From positions 620,001-684,000 of the forward strand of contig NZ_SLXS01000002.1 of the NCBI RefSeq assembly GCF_004340785.1: a stretch of DNA of 64,000 nucleotides. Reading direction: 5' to 3'. The notes below the pieces were generated by a model. The model did no database searches, was not told the DNA's origin, and worked only from the letters and a program-made list of their open reading frames with translations. The translations under genes and the position numbers were made by a program. The DNA comes from Tumebacillus sp. BK434 (lineage in GTDB: Bacteria; Bacillota; Bacilli; Tumebacillales; Tumebacillaceae). Every line of letters begins with the position of its first letter. Positions within the stretch are counted from its first letter, which is position 1. Shown in pieces: positions 13,148-22,488 of this stretch.

Positions 13148-13288
13148 TTATTCTTTTCCGCGCAGAAAATCCGGCACGGTGGATCGGTTCTCCGCTTTGA
13201 CGCGGACGAATGCGATGCGGTTGGACATTCTCCCGAGCATGAACACCACCGGGATGGCGATGATATGGAACAGCAAGATTCCGCTCAT
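13148..13288 (-). CDS. Small single-pass membrane protein (46 aa), unknown
   Basis: A short reading frame of 46 residues starts with MSGILLFHIIAIPVVFML, a single hydrophobic helix, followed by a basic segment and a KAENRSTVPDFL tail. An excellent ribosome binding site (TAGGAGGT) lies 9 bases before the ATG, and the stop codon falls just before a bidirectional terminator. These signs support a real gene although it is very short. I recognise no family. It is convergent to the IreB-like gene and divergent from the TagO-like gene. Confidence 0.6.
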   Translation of the reverse strand: MSGILLFHIIAIPVVFMLGRMSNRIAFVRVKAENRSTVPDFLRGKE

Positions 13289-13639
13289 GTTTTGACTACC
13301 TCCTATGGTTCCGTTTTGCTAGATTCTATGAGCGGGACGGAGCATGTAGAACCGGAACGGACGGACAAAAATAAAGTCCGGCACCCGACTTTTATAACAG
13401 CCGCAGAAGGTGTAACTTTTTATCTGCCTCATGCGTCATATCTAACGATTTCGTGAAATCGGCGAGAAGAACTTTCGTTTTCGCGGACATCTCTGGTATA
13501 ATAAGTACGTTTCACGGGCGCCTGTCTAGCGGCGCTCGAATCTTTTGGCACAGCATCCAACCTTTTTGGAAATAAAAGTGGAATTTTGCGCACACTACCT
13601 GCAATAAAATGTGGCGCAGAGGGAGGCTTACGAACGAAG
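13289..13639. other. Intergenic region before the TagO-like gene
   Basis: It holds the ribosome binding site and upstream region of the 46-residue gene, a weak hairpin (GTCCGG/CCGAC type) near 13374-13394 and the tagO promoter. No further gene is seen. Confidence 0.5.
13494..13502 (+). promoter_or_regulatory. Extended -10 promoter for the TagO-like gene
   Basis: TGGTATAAT is a consensus extended -10. A weak -35 (TTCGTT, 13474-13479) lies 17 bp upstream. The predicted transcript has a leader of about 130 bases. Confidence 0.6.
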
Positions 13640-14629
13640 ATGCAATCCCCACAAATGCTGACCTTGACTTTGATCGTCTCGTTTGCGCTGGTGTTCTTCA
13701 TGGTGCCGTATCTGCGCAAGGTGGCGTTGAAGACAGGGTTCGTAGACATGCCGAACCCTCGGAAACTGCACAAAGAGCCGATTCCGGTACTCGGCGGGGC
13801 GGCGATTTATTTCGGCTTTATCGTCTCGACCTTATTGATTCAGTTGATCTTTGGGAAAGTGGATGACACGTTTTACGGCATCGCGCTCGGCGGCCTGCTC
13901 CTGTTCGTCGTCGGGGTGATCGACGACTACTACAAGACGCGCGGCAAGGATTTCCCGGCGTGGCCGAAACTGTTGACGCACATCGCCGCAGCGTTTGTGC
14001 TGGTCGGCTTTGATGTCCGGGTTGAAGCGGTCACGATCCCGTGGATCGACCTGCCGTACTACTCTTTCGCCGACCACGGCATGGGCTGGATCTCGATCGT
14101 GGCGACCGTGCTTTGGGTGGTGGCGCTGACGAACATGCTGAACTTCCTGGACGGCGTAGACGGCCTGGCAGCGGGCATCTCGTCGATCTCGGCGATCACC
14201 CTGTTGTTCATCGCGATCCTCTCCGGCAACGGACCGGTCGCGTTTTATGCAGTCGCGCTGATCGGTGTTTCGCTGGCATTCCTCAAGCACAACTTCCACC
14301 CGGCGCGCATCTTCATGGGCGACGCAGGGGCGACGTTCCTCGGCTTTGCCCTGGCCGCTCTGGCGGTCGACGGCGCGTTCAAATCGGCGACGTTTGTCTC
14401 CTTGATCGTTCCGGTGCTGGCGCTGGGCGTCCCGATCTTCGACACGCTGTTCGTGCTGTTCAAGCGGATCAAAGAACGCCGTCCGCTGCACCAGGCTGAC
14501 AAATCGCACACGCATCACAGCTTGTTGCGCAGCGGTATGAGCCAAGTGCAGACCGTATCGTTTATGTATTTGCTCGGCATTTGCTTCTCTTTGCTGTCAA
14601 TCGTCGTATTGCTCGTCAACTACAAATAA
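13640..14629 (+). CDS. tagO: Undecaprenyl-phosphate GlcNAc-1-phosphate transferase (TagO/WecA type)
   Basis: A polytopic protein of 329 residues from the MraY/WecA/TagO family, which loads GlcNAc-1-phosphate onto undecaprenyl phosphate at the cytoplasmic face to start wall teichoic acid or other glycopolymers. Signature segments are MPNPRKLHKEPIPVLGG, the double aspartate GVIDDYYKTRG, NMLNFLDGVDGLAAG, the cytosolic loop FMGDAGATFLGF and the histidine-rich HQADKSHTHH loop characteristic of GlcNAc-specific members rather than MraY. The ATG at 13640 has AGAGGGAGG upstream at a long 13-base spacing; a TTG at 13586 is an alternative. A strong terminator follows. Confidence 0.88.
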   Translation: MQSPQMLTLTLIVSFALVFFMVPYLRKVALKTGFVDMPNPRKLHKEPIPVLGGAAIYFGFIVSTLLIQLIFGKVDDTFYGIALGGLLLFVVGVIDDYYKTRGKDFPAWPKLLTHIAAAFVLVGFDVRVEAVTIPWIDLPYYSFADHGMGWISIVATVLWVVALTNMLNFLDGVDGLAAGISSISAITLLFIAILSGNGPVAFYAVALIGVSLAFLKHNFHPARIFMGDAGATFLGFALAALAVDGAFKSATFVSLIVPVLALGVPIFDTLFVLFKRIKERRPLHQADKSHTHHSLLRSGMSQVQTVSFMYLLGICFSLLSIVVLLVNYK

Positions 14630-14643
14630 AAACGTACGGATCA

Positions 14644-14679
14644 CTCCTTGCCCGGTTTCGCGGGCAAGGAGCTTTTTGT
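14644..14679 (+). terminator. Terminator after the TagO-like gene
   Basis: Perfect 11-bp stem CTCCTTGCCCG/CGGGCAAGGAG with loop GTTTCG, then CTTTTTG. Confidence 0.9.
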
Positions 14680-14935
14680 TGGTTGAAACTTTTCCCACGT
14701 TTTGGCGTACTACTAAGGAATGCCATCGCGCAGCGAATCGGACGGCATAAAAATAGGCCGCCTTGTGTCGGAAGGCGGCCTTTCCATGATGGGGGACTTC
14801 CCTTAAAACATGCTGGACTAAGAGTTGTCTGCGTTAATCATACTAGAGACGATATTTATTTTATATGGTTGATAAGTTGCATTTTGTTTGTAGTGCTGCA
14901 GTCCTTGAATGGGAGCAAGAGAGGGGGAGATTGAG
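14680..14935. other. Intergenic region with a second terminator-like hairpin (14755-14781)
   Basis: AGGCCGCCTT/AAGGCGGCCT forms a perfect 10-bp stem. The T-tract is better on the minus strand (TATTTTTATG), yet no minus-strand gene precedes it within this region. An AT-rich stretch near 14850-14890 may contain the promoter of the next gene. No convincing ORF is present. Confidence 0.55.
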
Positions 14936-16006
14936 GTGTGGACCACGACCAGAGTCACAGAAAAGCTCGGCATTCGCGTTCCGATCCTGCAAGCGCCGAT
15001 GGCGGGCGGCGCGACGACGCCGGAGCTAATGGCGGCCGTCTCGAACGCGGGCGGGCTGGGTTCGCTTGGCGCGGGGTATCTGTCGGCCGCCGCGATGCGT
15101 GAGGCGATCCGCCGAATTCGCGAACTGACGGACCAGCCGTTCGCCGTCAACCTGTTCGTTCCGGAGTCGCCGCGGGAAGATGCCGTGCGCAGCGCAGCGG
15201 CCAACGGGCTGATGCGTCCGTACCGGGCAGAGCTCGGCTTGCCGGAGGAACCTTCGGTCGCGGCGTATGCTGAACCGTTCGCGGAACAGATCGCTGTGGT
15301 GTTGGAGGAACGGGTGCCGGTCTTTTCCTTTACGTTCGGCATCCCGTCAGCAGAAGTCCTGCAACAGCTTCGAGAGCAGGGCATCACGACGATCGGGACG
15401 GCGACTACGGTGCGGGAAGCGGTGCTGCTGGAGCAGAGCGGGATCGACCTGATCCACGCGCAGGGCGGGGAAGCGGGCGGGCATCGCGGAACGTTCCTCG
15501 GCCGGCCAGAAGATGCGCTGGTCGGCACGATGGCGCTGGTGCCGCAGATCGTCGACGGGGTGACGCTGCCGGTGATCGCGGCGGGCGGCATCATGGACGG
15601 GCGCGGCATCGCCGCCGCCCTGATGCTCGGAGCGGAAGCCGTCCAACTCGGGACGGCGTTCCTGACCACCGCCGAGTGCGGCATTCATCCGGCATACAAA
15701 GCAGCCTTGCTGACCTCCACCGAAGAGAGCACCAGCCTGACCAAGGCGTTCTCCGGCAAGCCGGCCCGCGGCTTGCAGAACCGCTTCCTGCGCGAGATGG
15801 AGCCCCACCAGCATGCGCTGCCCGATTACCCGATCCAAAATGCCCTCACCCGCGACATTCGCCAGGCGGCGGCCAAGCAGAACAATCCCGATTTTCTGTC
15901 GCTGTGGGCCGGGCAGGGTTCGAGGCTCACCCGGCAAGAAACGGCTGCCGAACTGATGTCCCGTCTGATCGAGCAGACGAGACAAACGCTGCAGACAAGA
16001 CGGTAG
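14936..16006 (+). CDS. Nitronate monooxygenase (2-nitropropane dioxygenase family)
   Basis: This FMN-dependent TIM-barrel enzyme (356 residues) oxidises alkyl nitronates such as propionate 3-nitronate. Family motifs are visible: PILQAPMAGG at the N-terminus, AVSNAGGLGSLG, DLIHAQGGEAGGHRG with the histidine of the class I active site, PVIAAGGIMDG and EAVQLGTAFL. GTG 14936 is preceded by GAGGGGGAG at a short 6-base spacing. It is a single-gene unit followed by a terminator shared with the convergent XRE-cupin regulator. FabK-like enoyl reductases are related, but the sequence fits nitronate monooxygenase better. Confidence 0.88.
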   Translation: MWTTTRVTEKLGIRVPILQAPMAGGATTPELMAAVSNAGGLGSLGAGYLSAAAMREAIRRIRELTDQPFAVNLFVPESPREDAVRSAAANGLMRPYRAELGLPEEPSVAAYAEPFAEQIAVVLEERVPVFSFTFGIPSAEVLQQLREQGITTIGTATTVREAVLLEQSGIDLIHAQGGEAGGHRGTFLGRPEDALVGTMALVPQIVDGVTLPVIAAGGIMDGRGIAAALMLGAEAVQLGTAFLTTAECGIHPAYKAALLTSTEESTSLTKAFSGKPARGLQNRFLREMEPHQHALPDYPIQNALTRDIRQAAAKQNNPDFLSLWAGQGSRLTRQETAAELMSRLIEQTRQTLQTRR

Positions 16007-16015
16007 CGCCAATCG

Positions 16016-16046
16016 AAAAACCGCCGGAGCTGTCTCCGGCGGTTTT
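16016..16046. terminator. Bidirectional terminator between nitronate monooxygenase and the XRE-cupin regulator
   Basis: AAAACCGCCGGAG/CTCCGGCGGTTTT hairpin between convergent genes. Confidence 0.85.
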
Positions 16047-16048
16047 GC

Positions 16049-16579
16049 TTATTCAGGCTTGTTTTCGGCGATCAAGAGCAGCGCCGGTTCCGCTCCGATG
16101 TTCACCACGCGGTGCGGAACGCAGGACTTCCAGCAAAACGAATCTCCCTCCGTCAGCTCGACGCGGTCTTCGCCTTGGATGGCCAGCAGCCGGCCGCGCA
16201 GCACGAGGTACGACTCCTCGCCTGCCTGCGAGTGCAGTTGATCGCTCGTCGCGCCGCCCGGCGGCAGTTCGAGGAGCTTCAAGCCGAAACCGCCGCTGGC
16301 GGCCAGCTTTTCCACTTTCAGCTGCGCTTTGCCGGACATCGAGATCTCCCGCTCCGCTTTGCGCACCACATGCATACGATGCTCTTTCTCTAACAAAAAA
16401 TAAGCCAGCGGCACCTGCAAATAGTTCGCAATGCTTTGCAAGGTCGCGATCGACGGCGATGTTTTATTGTTTTCCACATTGGAGACGAAGCCTTTCGACA
16501 ATCCGGTTCCTTCGCAGAGCTGAGGAATCGTGATGTTTTTCCGTTTGCGGATCTCTCGAATCATCGCACCGATATCCAT
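16049..16579 (-). CDS. XRE-family helix-turn-helix regulator with C-terminal cupin domain
   Basis: Of 176 residues, about 1-65 form an XRE helix-turn-helix (TIPQLCEGTGLSKGFVSNVE) and about 95-175 a cupin with the PPGG, SQAGEESYLVLRG and HRVVNIG segments. Such regulators (SinR-like DNA binding plus small-ligand cupin) usually control nearby metabolic or stress genes. It is divergent from the azoreductase gene with 203 bases between the two starts, so that gene is its most likely target; a palindrome lies there. Ribosome binding site GGGGGAGG precedes the ATG. Confidence 0.85.
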   Translation of the reverse strand: MDIGAMIREIRKRKNITIPQLCEGTGLSKGFVSNVENNKTSPSIATLQSIANYLQVPLAYFLLEKEHRMHVVRKAEREISMSGKAQLKVEKLAASGGFGLKLLELPPGGATSDQLHSQAGEESYLVLRGRLLAIQGEDRVELTEGDSFCWKSCVPHRVVNIGAEPALLLIAENKPE

Positions 16580-16636
16580 ACTTGTTGCCTCCCCCTGCAG
16601 TAAAGTGACCTAGATTACATAGTAACAAAAACAGGA

Positions 16637-16666
16637 TTGACGTGCCATCCCTGCGAGGTGTATCTT
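16637..16666 (+). promoter_or_regulatory. Putative promoter of the azoreductase gene
   Basis: TTGACG, 18-bp spacer, TATCTT. It would give a leader of about 110 bases that contains the palindrome at 16701-16727. Confidence 0.4.
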
Positions 16667-16700
16667 CGTAGTAGCCTAATACAGAACAAAGTTCTTTATT

Positions 16701-16727
16701 GGAAAACAAACGATTCGCATGTTTTCC
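16701..16727. promoter_or_regulatory. Operator-like palindrome in the regulator-azoreductase interval
   Basis: GGAAAACA and TGTTTTCC form a perfect 8-bp inverted repeat separated by 11 bases, about one helical turn between half-site centres plus. Binding by the divergent XRE-cupin protein is inference. Confidence 0.4.
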
Positions 16728-16782
16728 GCTTCGGCATCACACCCTAGTTCTGTGATTACACCACCAGAGAGGAATGATAGCA

Positions 16783-17418
16783 ATGGCAACAGTATTGTAT
16801 ATCACGGCCAACCCGAAACCGGAGGATCAGTCGTTCTCCTTGTCCGCAGGCCGCGCGTTTGTAAACGAGTACCGTGAAGCGAACCAGAACGATGAAGTGA
16901 TCGAACTCGACCTCTTCCAAGCGAACATCCCGCAGATCGACCCGGACGTATTTGCCGGCTGGGGCAAACTGCAAACCGGCGCTGCATTTGACGCACTGTC
17001 CGCAGATGAGCAGGCAAAAGTAGGCCGTCTGGGCGAATTGGTCGACCAGTTCGTCGCGGCTGACAAATATGTGTTCGTCACCCCGATGTGGAACTTCTCC
17101 TTCCCGCCGGTTGTGAAAGCTTACATCGACGCGATCTGCGTAGCAGGCAAGACCTTCCGCTACACCGAGAACGGCCCGGTCGGTCTTCTCGGCGGCAAAA
17201 AGGCGCTGCACATCCAAGCGCGCGGCGGCTTCTACTCCGAAGGTCCGGCAGCAGAAGTGGAACTGGGCGACCGTTTCTTGCGCACCGTCCTCGGCTTTGT
17301 CGGCATCACCGATGTGAACACCCTCGCGATCGAAGGCCAGGCAGCACAGCCGGATCAAGCGAGCCAGATCAAAGAAAACGGGATTTCCAAAGCGAAAGAA
17401 CTCGCGAAATCCTTCTAA
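16783..17418 (+). CDS. azoR: FMN-dependent NADH azoreductase / quinone oxidoreductase (AzoR family)
   Basis: A 211-residue flavodoxin-fold protein of the AzoR/AcpD family, which reduces quinones and azo compounds by two electrons with NADH and FMN. Motifs: [15 protein letters not shown] (phosphate loop), [18 protein letters not shown] around the flavin, and [13 protein letters not shown] 16783 is used because GAGAGG stands 10 bases upstream, while the ATG at 16774 is too close. It is probably induced by electrophile or quinone stress through the divergent regulator. A bidirectional terminator follows. Confidence 0.9.
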   Translation: MATVLYITANPKPEDQSFSLSAGRAFVNEYREANQNDEVIELDLFQANIPQIDPDVFAGWGKLQTGAAFDALSADEQAKVGRLGELVDQFVAADKYVFVTPMWNFSFPPVVKAYIDAICVAGKTFRYTENGPVGLLGGKKALHIQARGGFYSEGPAAEVELGDRFLRTVLGFVGITDVNTLAIEGQAAQPDQASQIKENGISKAKELAKSF

Positions 17419-17437
17419 TCGCATCTGCATCAATCCT

Positions 17438-17479
17438 GCAAAAGCGGCTTCGGAGCATCTGCCTCCCAGCCGCTTTTGA
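17438..17479. terminator. Bidirectional terminator between azoR and the potassium channel gene
   Basis: AAAAGCGGCT/AGCCGCTTTT stem between two convergent genes. Confidence 0.8.
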
Positions 17480-17482
17480 CGT

Positions 17483-18283
17483 TTACTTTCGCGATTCATA
17501 GTCGCGCAGCATCTCCAGCGTCCGCAGAAGCGTTCTGTATTCAGCATCGCTCAACTCTCCAATGTGGTGCACCCACTGCATCGCATGGTGCTTCATCTGC
17601 TGCTGCAGGCGGTCATCCTCGTGCGGCAGTTCTTCTTCGATCATCTTCAGCAGGCTCTCTTCATCGGTCGGCGTTTCAAAAAAGGTCATCCAGTGGTTGG
17701 CGAGGTTGGCCGTAAACGTACCGATCAAGCCGATCCCCGAGATCATCAAAAACGCCGCGATGATCCGCCCGCCTTCTGTCACCGGCGAAATATCTCCATA
17801 GCCGACGGTCGTCGTTGTGACGATCGACCACCACAACGCATCTCCCCACGTTTGAAACGAATCGTTGTTGCCTTGCTCCAGCAGATATACCGCTGAGGCA
17901 CTCCAGAGCAGAATCACGGCCAGAAAGGCGAAGATCTTGCGCATCTGGTTCGACTTCAGCACGTTCCACAAGAGGGGGGAGGCTTTCAGCAGCCGCACGA
18001 CGCGGAGCACTCGCATCAGCCTGGCCAGCGGGAAAAGCAGGTCGAAAGGGATCATCGCGATGATGTCAAACCAGTTCTCCCGAACAAACTTCTGCTTGTC
18101 CCGCGCCAGATACAAACGAATCAGATATTCGGTGCCAAAAAACAGAATCAGGCCGAGATCCACGCGCTTGATCAACGCTTCGGTCAGATAGGGATGGTCG
18201 GCCGGATCCGCAAAAATCAAAATGGCATAGGTGATGACCGCCAGCAGGATGATCATCTCATACAAGAAGCGCCAAAAGGACAT
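17483..18283 (-). CDS. Voltage-gated-type potassium channel
   Basis: The 266-residue protein has six predicted membrane helices. An S4-like helix carries regularly spaced arginines (RLMRVLRVVRLLK), and the pore loop has the potassium selectivity filter TVGYGD at residues 159-164. The C-terminal tail after the last helix is charged and probably coiled (DEESLLKMIEEELP). Family knowledge: such Kv-like bacterial channels conduct K+ and respond to membrane voltage. Ribosome binding site GGAGGGG lies 5 bases before the ATG. It is a single-gene unit. Confidence 0.9.
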   Translation of the reverse strand: MSFWRFLYEMIILLAVITYAILIFADPADHPYLTEALIKRVDLGLILFFGTEYLIRLYLARDKQKFVRENWFDIIAMIPFDLLFPLARLMRVLRVVRLLKASPLLWNVLKSNQMRKIFAFLAVILLWSASAVYLLEQGNNDSFQTWGDALWWSIVTTTTVGYGDISPVTEGGRIIAAFLMISGIGLIGTFTANLANHWMTFFETPTDEESLLKMIEEELPHEDDRLQQQMKHHAMQWVHHIGELSDAEYRTLLRTLEMLRDYESRK

Positions 18284-18456
18284 CGGACCCCTCCTCTGAT
18301 ACTACTTGCATACTATGAAAAAAAGAGGGAACTCATCCCTCCTTTTGCTAGATGGGCGATTCTTTTTCAGCGGAAAGGCAAAACAGGAATATGACGAATC
18401 ATGTCGAATAATGACTCATCCAACCATCAAAAACCTCTGCATGAGGGGAGCTTCGC

Positions 18457-20808
18457 ATGAGTCTGACCTACATAATCGCTACCATCCTGCGACTTTTCAC
18501 TCTGGCATGGGCCGTGTTCCTGCTGAGGAGGATCAAGGACTGGAGAATTAGCTTGTTGACCGCCATGCTTACGATCCTTTCGGGATATCAGGTGTTTCTG
18601 CTGGTGCAGCATTCCTCCCGGGAATGGGTGATCGCACGGGGAAGCACCGACTTCTATTGGCTGGTGGCGAGCGGCACCATGTTGCTGGCGATCTTCTTTT
18701 TGGGCGGCGCTCTGAATGAGCAGCTGACGACTCGCAACCGGCTGTTCAAAGAAGAGCAGGCCTTCCGATCGCTCTATGAGCACAATCCGGACGCAGTCTA
18801 CACCTTGGATCTCAATGGCCGTGTGCTGGCTTCCAATCCGGCCTGTCTGACCATGATGGGCTATGCGGAGCAAGAGCTGGCAAGCGGCACCATCTTTCAG
18901 ACGGTGGTCCCGGAGGATGTGGACCGCGCCAGGCGCCATTTTGTTCAAGCGGTGAACGGCAATCCTCAGACGTTTGAATTGACGGTGCTTCATAAAGCCG
19001 GGCACCAAATGGAGGTGCTGGTCACCAACGTGCCGATCTATGCGGACGGGGAAGTCGCCGGCATCTTCGGAATTGCGAAAAACATCACCGCCCAGAAGGC
19101 GGCCGAGCGTGAGCGGAGCTTGTCCACGCAAAAGTATCAGGACCTGCTGGAGACGATCGAAGCGGTCGTCTGGGAAGGGAATCCGGAGACGTTCCAGTAT
19201 CTGTTCATCTCGCCGCAGTCGCTGAAAATCCTCGGGTACACGCCGGAGAAATTGATCAGCGATCACGCGTTTTGGCAGAGCAAAGTCCACCCGGACGATT
19301 TCGAGATGATGATGTCGTACTGCAAGCAGGAAGTGGCAGCCGGCCGCAACCATGAGATCGAGTATCGCATGATCGCCGCCGACGGACGCACCGTCTGGCT
19401 GAAAGACTATGTCACGGTGGTGCAGGAAAACGGGGTCGTCACCGGCTGCCGGGGCATCATGGTCGACATCACGGCACGCAAACTGGCGGAGGAGCGCCTG
19501 GAGCACATCGCCTACTACGATGTGCTGACCAGCTTGCCCAACCGCACGTTGTTCGAAGACCGCCTGCACTTGGAGATGGCGCGCTCGCGGCGCCACTCGC
19601 AGAAGCTGGCCGTCCTGCTGCTCGATATTGACCGCTTCAAATACATCAACGACACGCTGGGTCATGGCCTCGGGGATGAATTGATCCGCGCTGTCGCCGA
19701 GCGGCTGCAGACCTGTGTCCGCGAAGGGGACACCGTCTCGCGCATCGGCGGGGACGAGTTCACGCTGATCCTGCCCGACCTCAGGTCACCGCAAGCTGCG
19801 GTGGCGGTGGCACAGATGATTTTGCAGAAGATGACGGCGCCGTTTGTGATCGCGCAGACGGAGCTGTATGCGACCTGCAGCATCGGGATCTCCTTTTTCC
19901 CGGACGACGGCACCGACCTGCAGGCGTTGATGAAAAATGCGGAGTCGGCGATGTACCGCGCCAAGGAGCGGGGGCGGAACAGCTACCAGCTGTACACCAC
20001 GTCGATGAACGAAGACGCGATGCAGAAGCTGTCTTTGGAGCGCTATTTGCGCAAGGCGCTGGGCTTGGACGAGTTCGTGCTGTTCTACCAGCCGCAAGTG
20101 AACGTGCAGAGCGGAGAGATCTTCGGTGTCGAAGCGCTTCTGCGCTGGAAGCACCCGATCTTGGGCATGGTCTCGCCGGCCACTTTTATTCCGCTCGCCG
20201 AAGAGACCGGCCTGATCGTGCCGATCGGCGAGTGGGTGCTGAAGACGGCCTGCGCGCAGGTCAAACGCTGGCATGCGGCCGGCTACCCGCAGCTGACGGT
20301 GGCGGTGAACTTGTCGGCCCGGCAGTTCCAGCAGGAAGACCTCGTCGAGATGGTCGAGCGCGTGCTGGAGGAGACGGGCGTCGAACCGCAGTTTCTGGAG
20401 CTGGAGATCACGGAGAGCGTCACCATGCACAATGTGGAGCGGGCGATCGTGATCTTGCATGAGCTCACGAATCTTGGGATTCGCATCTCGCTGGACGATT
20501 TCGGCACGGGCTATTCGTCCTTGAGCTACCTCAAGCATTTCCCGATCCATACGCTGAAGATCGACCAGACGTTCGTCCGCGACATCACCACCGATGCGGA
20601 CGACGCTGCGATCGCCACGTCGGTCATCGCTTTGGCGCACAGCTTGAATCTGCAAGTGGTGGCGGAAGGCGTGGAAACGGAAGAGCACCTGCGCTATCTC
20701 GCGGCGCAGGGCTGTACCTCCATGCAAGGCTACCATTTCAGCCGTCCGCTGCCGGCACCGGAGATCGACGCGCTGCTGCAGAGCGGCAAAACGTTTTGTT
20801 ATAAATAG
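18457..20808 (+). CDS. Membrane PAS-PAS-GGDEF-EAL cyclic-di-GMP protein
   Basis: This 783-residue protein has about three N-terminal membrane helices (residues 1-85), two PAS domains (about 100-215 and 225-345), a GGDEF domain with intact motif GGDEF at 431-435, and an EAL domain with EALLRW from residue 559. Both catalytic motifs are canonical, as are the EAL metal residues in DDFGTGYSS and VVAEGVET, so either or both of diguanylate cyclase and phosphodiesterase activities could be live. The RxxD inhibitory site is not obvious. Ribosome binding site GAGGGGAG precedes ATG 18457. PAS ligands are unknown. Confidence 0.92.
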   Translation: MSLTYIIATILRLFTLAWAVFLLRRIKDWRISLLTAMLTILSGYQVFLLVQHSSREWVIARGSTDFYWLVASGTMLLAIFFLGGALNEQLTTRNRLFKEEQAFRSLYEHNPDAVYTLDLNGRVLASNPACLTMMGYAEQELASGTIFQTVVPEDVDRARRHFVQAVNGNPQTFELTVLHKAGHQMEVLVTNVPIYADGEVAGIFGIAKNITAQKAAERERSLSTQKYQDLLETIEAVVWEGNPETFQYLFISPQSLKILGYTPEKLISDHAFWQSKVHPDDFEMMMSYCKQEVAAGRNHEIEYRMIAADGRTVWLKDYVTVVQENGVVTGCRGIMVDITARKLAEERLEHIAYYDVLTSLPNRTLFEDRLHLEMARSRRHSQKLAVLLLDIDRFKYINDTLGHGLGDELIRAVAERLQTCVREGDTVSRIGGDEFTLILPDLRSPQAAVAVAQMILQKMTAPFVIAQTELYATCSIGISFFPDDGTDLQALMKNAESAMYRAKERGRNSYQLYTTSMNEDAMQKLSLERYLRKALGLDEFVLFYQPQVNVQSGEIFGVEALLRWKHPILGMVSPATFIPLAEETGLIVPIGEWVLKTACAQVKRWHAAGYPQLTVAVNLSARQFQQEDLVEMVERVLEETGVEPQFLELEITESVTMHNVERAIVILHELTNLGIRISLDDFGTGYSSLSYLKHFPIHTLKIDQTFVRDITTDADDAAIATSVIALAHSLNLQVVAEGVETEEHLRYLAAQGCTSMQGYHFSRPLPAPEIDALLQSGKTFCYK

Positions 20809-20824
20809 GGGAGGCCATTGTGCC

Positions 20825-20860
20825 ATAGAGAGAATGATAGAGAGAATGATAGAGAGAATC
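20825..20860 (+). repeat. Three tandem 12-bp repeats
   Basis: The unit ATAGAGAGAATG occurs three times in a row (the last ends in C), followed by a degraded fourth copy. It lies between the GGDEF-EAL stop codon and its terminator. Confidence 0.8.
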
Positions 20861-20867
20861 AGATAGA

Positions 20868-20908
20868 GAAAAAGAGACAGCATCCGGGGGGATGGCTGTC
20901 TCTTTTCG
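20868..20908. terminator. Bidirectional terminator between the GGDEF-EAL gene and selO
   Basis: AAAAGAGACAG/CTGTCTCTTTT stem extended by CATCC/GGATG. Confidence 0.85.
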
Positions 20909-20913
20909 TTTTA

Positions 20914-22374
20914 TCAGGTGCCGCAGAACGTCCGGTACGGTACGGCCGAAGCGCCGGGGGCGGCAGCGTACTCTTCTTGTTCGGGCGAGTGCGCGTACGG
21001 GGTGGCGAGGACAGACAAGAGCCGCTCCAGCACGCTGAAGTCGCCTTGGCCGGCATACTCCAGCGCCGCTTCCACCCGATGGTTGCGGGGGATAACGGCC
21101 GGGTTGCTGTCGCGCATCAATTGCTGAGATGCTTCCCGCGACTCTGGCTGGCGGTCCTGTCTGCCGTTCCACAGTTTGAGCCACTCGGCAAATTCAGCGA
21201 TGCCGAACAGCTCCGTCGCTTCGAGCTTGTCAAAAGTCAACGCGCGGAAGGTGTTGGTGTAGTCGGCTTGATGCTGCTCCATCAGGCCGAGCAGGATGTC
21301 GATCAGGTCCTTGTCTTCCGCTTCTGCGTTGAACAGGCCCAATTTGGCGCGCATGCCGGCGAGCCAGTGCGTGCGGTAGATGTCGGTGTACTGCGCGATG
21401 GCATCTTGGGCCATTTGGAGCGCCTGCTCCTCGTTTTCGTGCAGGAGCGGGATCAGCGTCTCTGCGAACCGCGCCAGATTCCAGCCGCCGATGTACGGCT
21501 GGTTGCCATACGCATAGCGGCCTTGGACGTCGATGGAGCTGAACACGGTCGCCAGTTTGTAGGTATCCATGAAGGCGCACGGTCCGTAGTCGATCGTCTC
21601 ACCGCTGATCGTCATGTTGTCAGTATTCATCACGCCATGAATGAAGCCGACCAGCATCCATTTGGCGATCAGTGCCGCCTGGCGGTCGATCACCGCTTGC
21701 AGCAGGGCGAGATACCGATTCTCCGCGTCGGCCGCCTCCGGGTAATGGCGCTGGATCGCATAGTCGGCGAGCGCGCGGAGGTCGTCTGCACTGCCCCATT
21801 GGGCGGCATATTGGAACGTGCCGACGCGCAAGTGGCTGGAGGCAACGCGGGTCAAGATCGCGCCGGGCAAAGGATTCTCCCGGTAGACCGTCTCACCGGT
21901 CGCCGCCACCGCGAGGCTGCGGGTGGTCGGAATGCCCAGGCCATGCATCGCTTCGCTGATGATGTATTCACGCAACATCGGCCCGAGCGCCGCCCGCCCG
22001 TCGCCGCCGCGCGAGTAAGGGGTGCGTCCCGGGCCTTTCAGCTGAATGTCAAACCGTTCGCCAGTTGGCGTGATCTGTTCGCCGATCAGCACCGCCCGCC
22101 CGTCGCCAAGCCGCGTAAAATGCCCAAACTGATGTCCCGCGTACGCTTGTGCCAACGGCGCGGCGCCATCCGGAACGAGGTTGCCGGCGAGCACTTGCAC
22201 GCCTTCCTCGCTCTGCAGTTCCTCTGCGTGCAGCCCGAGCGATGCTGCCAGAGCGTTGTTGAACAGAACCAGTTTGGGGGCGGGGACAGGGTTGGGATTC
22301 TGGCGGGAGTAAAAGACCTCAGGCAGCTGTGTGTAGCTGTTTTCGAGGTTCCAGCCGGTCTTGGAAGTTCCCAT
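20914..22374 (-). CDS. selO: Protein adenylyltransferase SelO (YdiU)
   Basis: SelO is a pseudokinase-fold enzyme that transfers AMP to Ser, Thr or Tyr of proteins, linked to redox stress. This 486-residue copy has the family blocks [58 protein letters not shown] and [15 protein letters not shown]. The third residue from the end is Cys (CGT), where eukaryotic forms have selenocysteine. Ribosome binding site AAGGAG lies upstream. It is a monocistronic gene convergent with the GGDEF-EAL gene. Confidence 0.93.
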   Translation of the reverse strand: MGTSKTGWNLENSYTQLPEVFYSRQNPNPVPAPKLVLFNNALAASLGLHAEELQSEEGVQVLAGNLVPDGAAPLAQAYAGHQFGHFTRLGDGRAVLIGEQITPTGERFDIQLKGPGRTPYSRGGDGRAALGPMLREYIISEAMHGLGIPTTRSLAVAATGETVYRENPLPGAILTRVASSHLRVGTFQYAAQWGSADDLRALADYAIQRHYPEAADAENRYLALLQAVIDRQAALIAKWMLVGFIHGVMNTDNMTISGETIDYGPCAFMDTYKLATVFSSIDVQGRYAYGNQPYIGGWNLARFAETLIPLLHENEEQALQMAQDAIAQYTDIYRTHWLAGMRAKLGLFNAEAEDKDLIDILLGLMEQHQADYTNTFRALTFDKLEATELFGIAEFAEWLKLWNGRQDRQPESREASQQLMRDSNPAVIPRNHRVEAALEYAGQGDFSVLERLLSVLATPYAHSPEQEEYAAAPGASAVPYRTFCGT

Positions 22375-22488
22375 CGTTATCTGATCTCCTTTTCATTTCT
22401 GCTGCTTACTATCTTTTCCATGTCAGGAGGGGATCATGTAGCAAGCTCCGTCCCGTACTCGATTCTTGAGAGCGACCGGAGATTCCTT

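Noticed and set aside
20914-20930. Possible selenocysteine at the SelO C-terminus
   Set aside because: The codon is TGC for Cys (CGT end), not an in-frame TGA.
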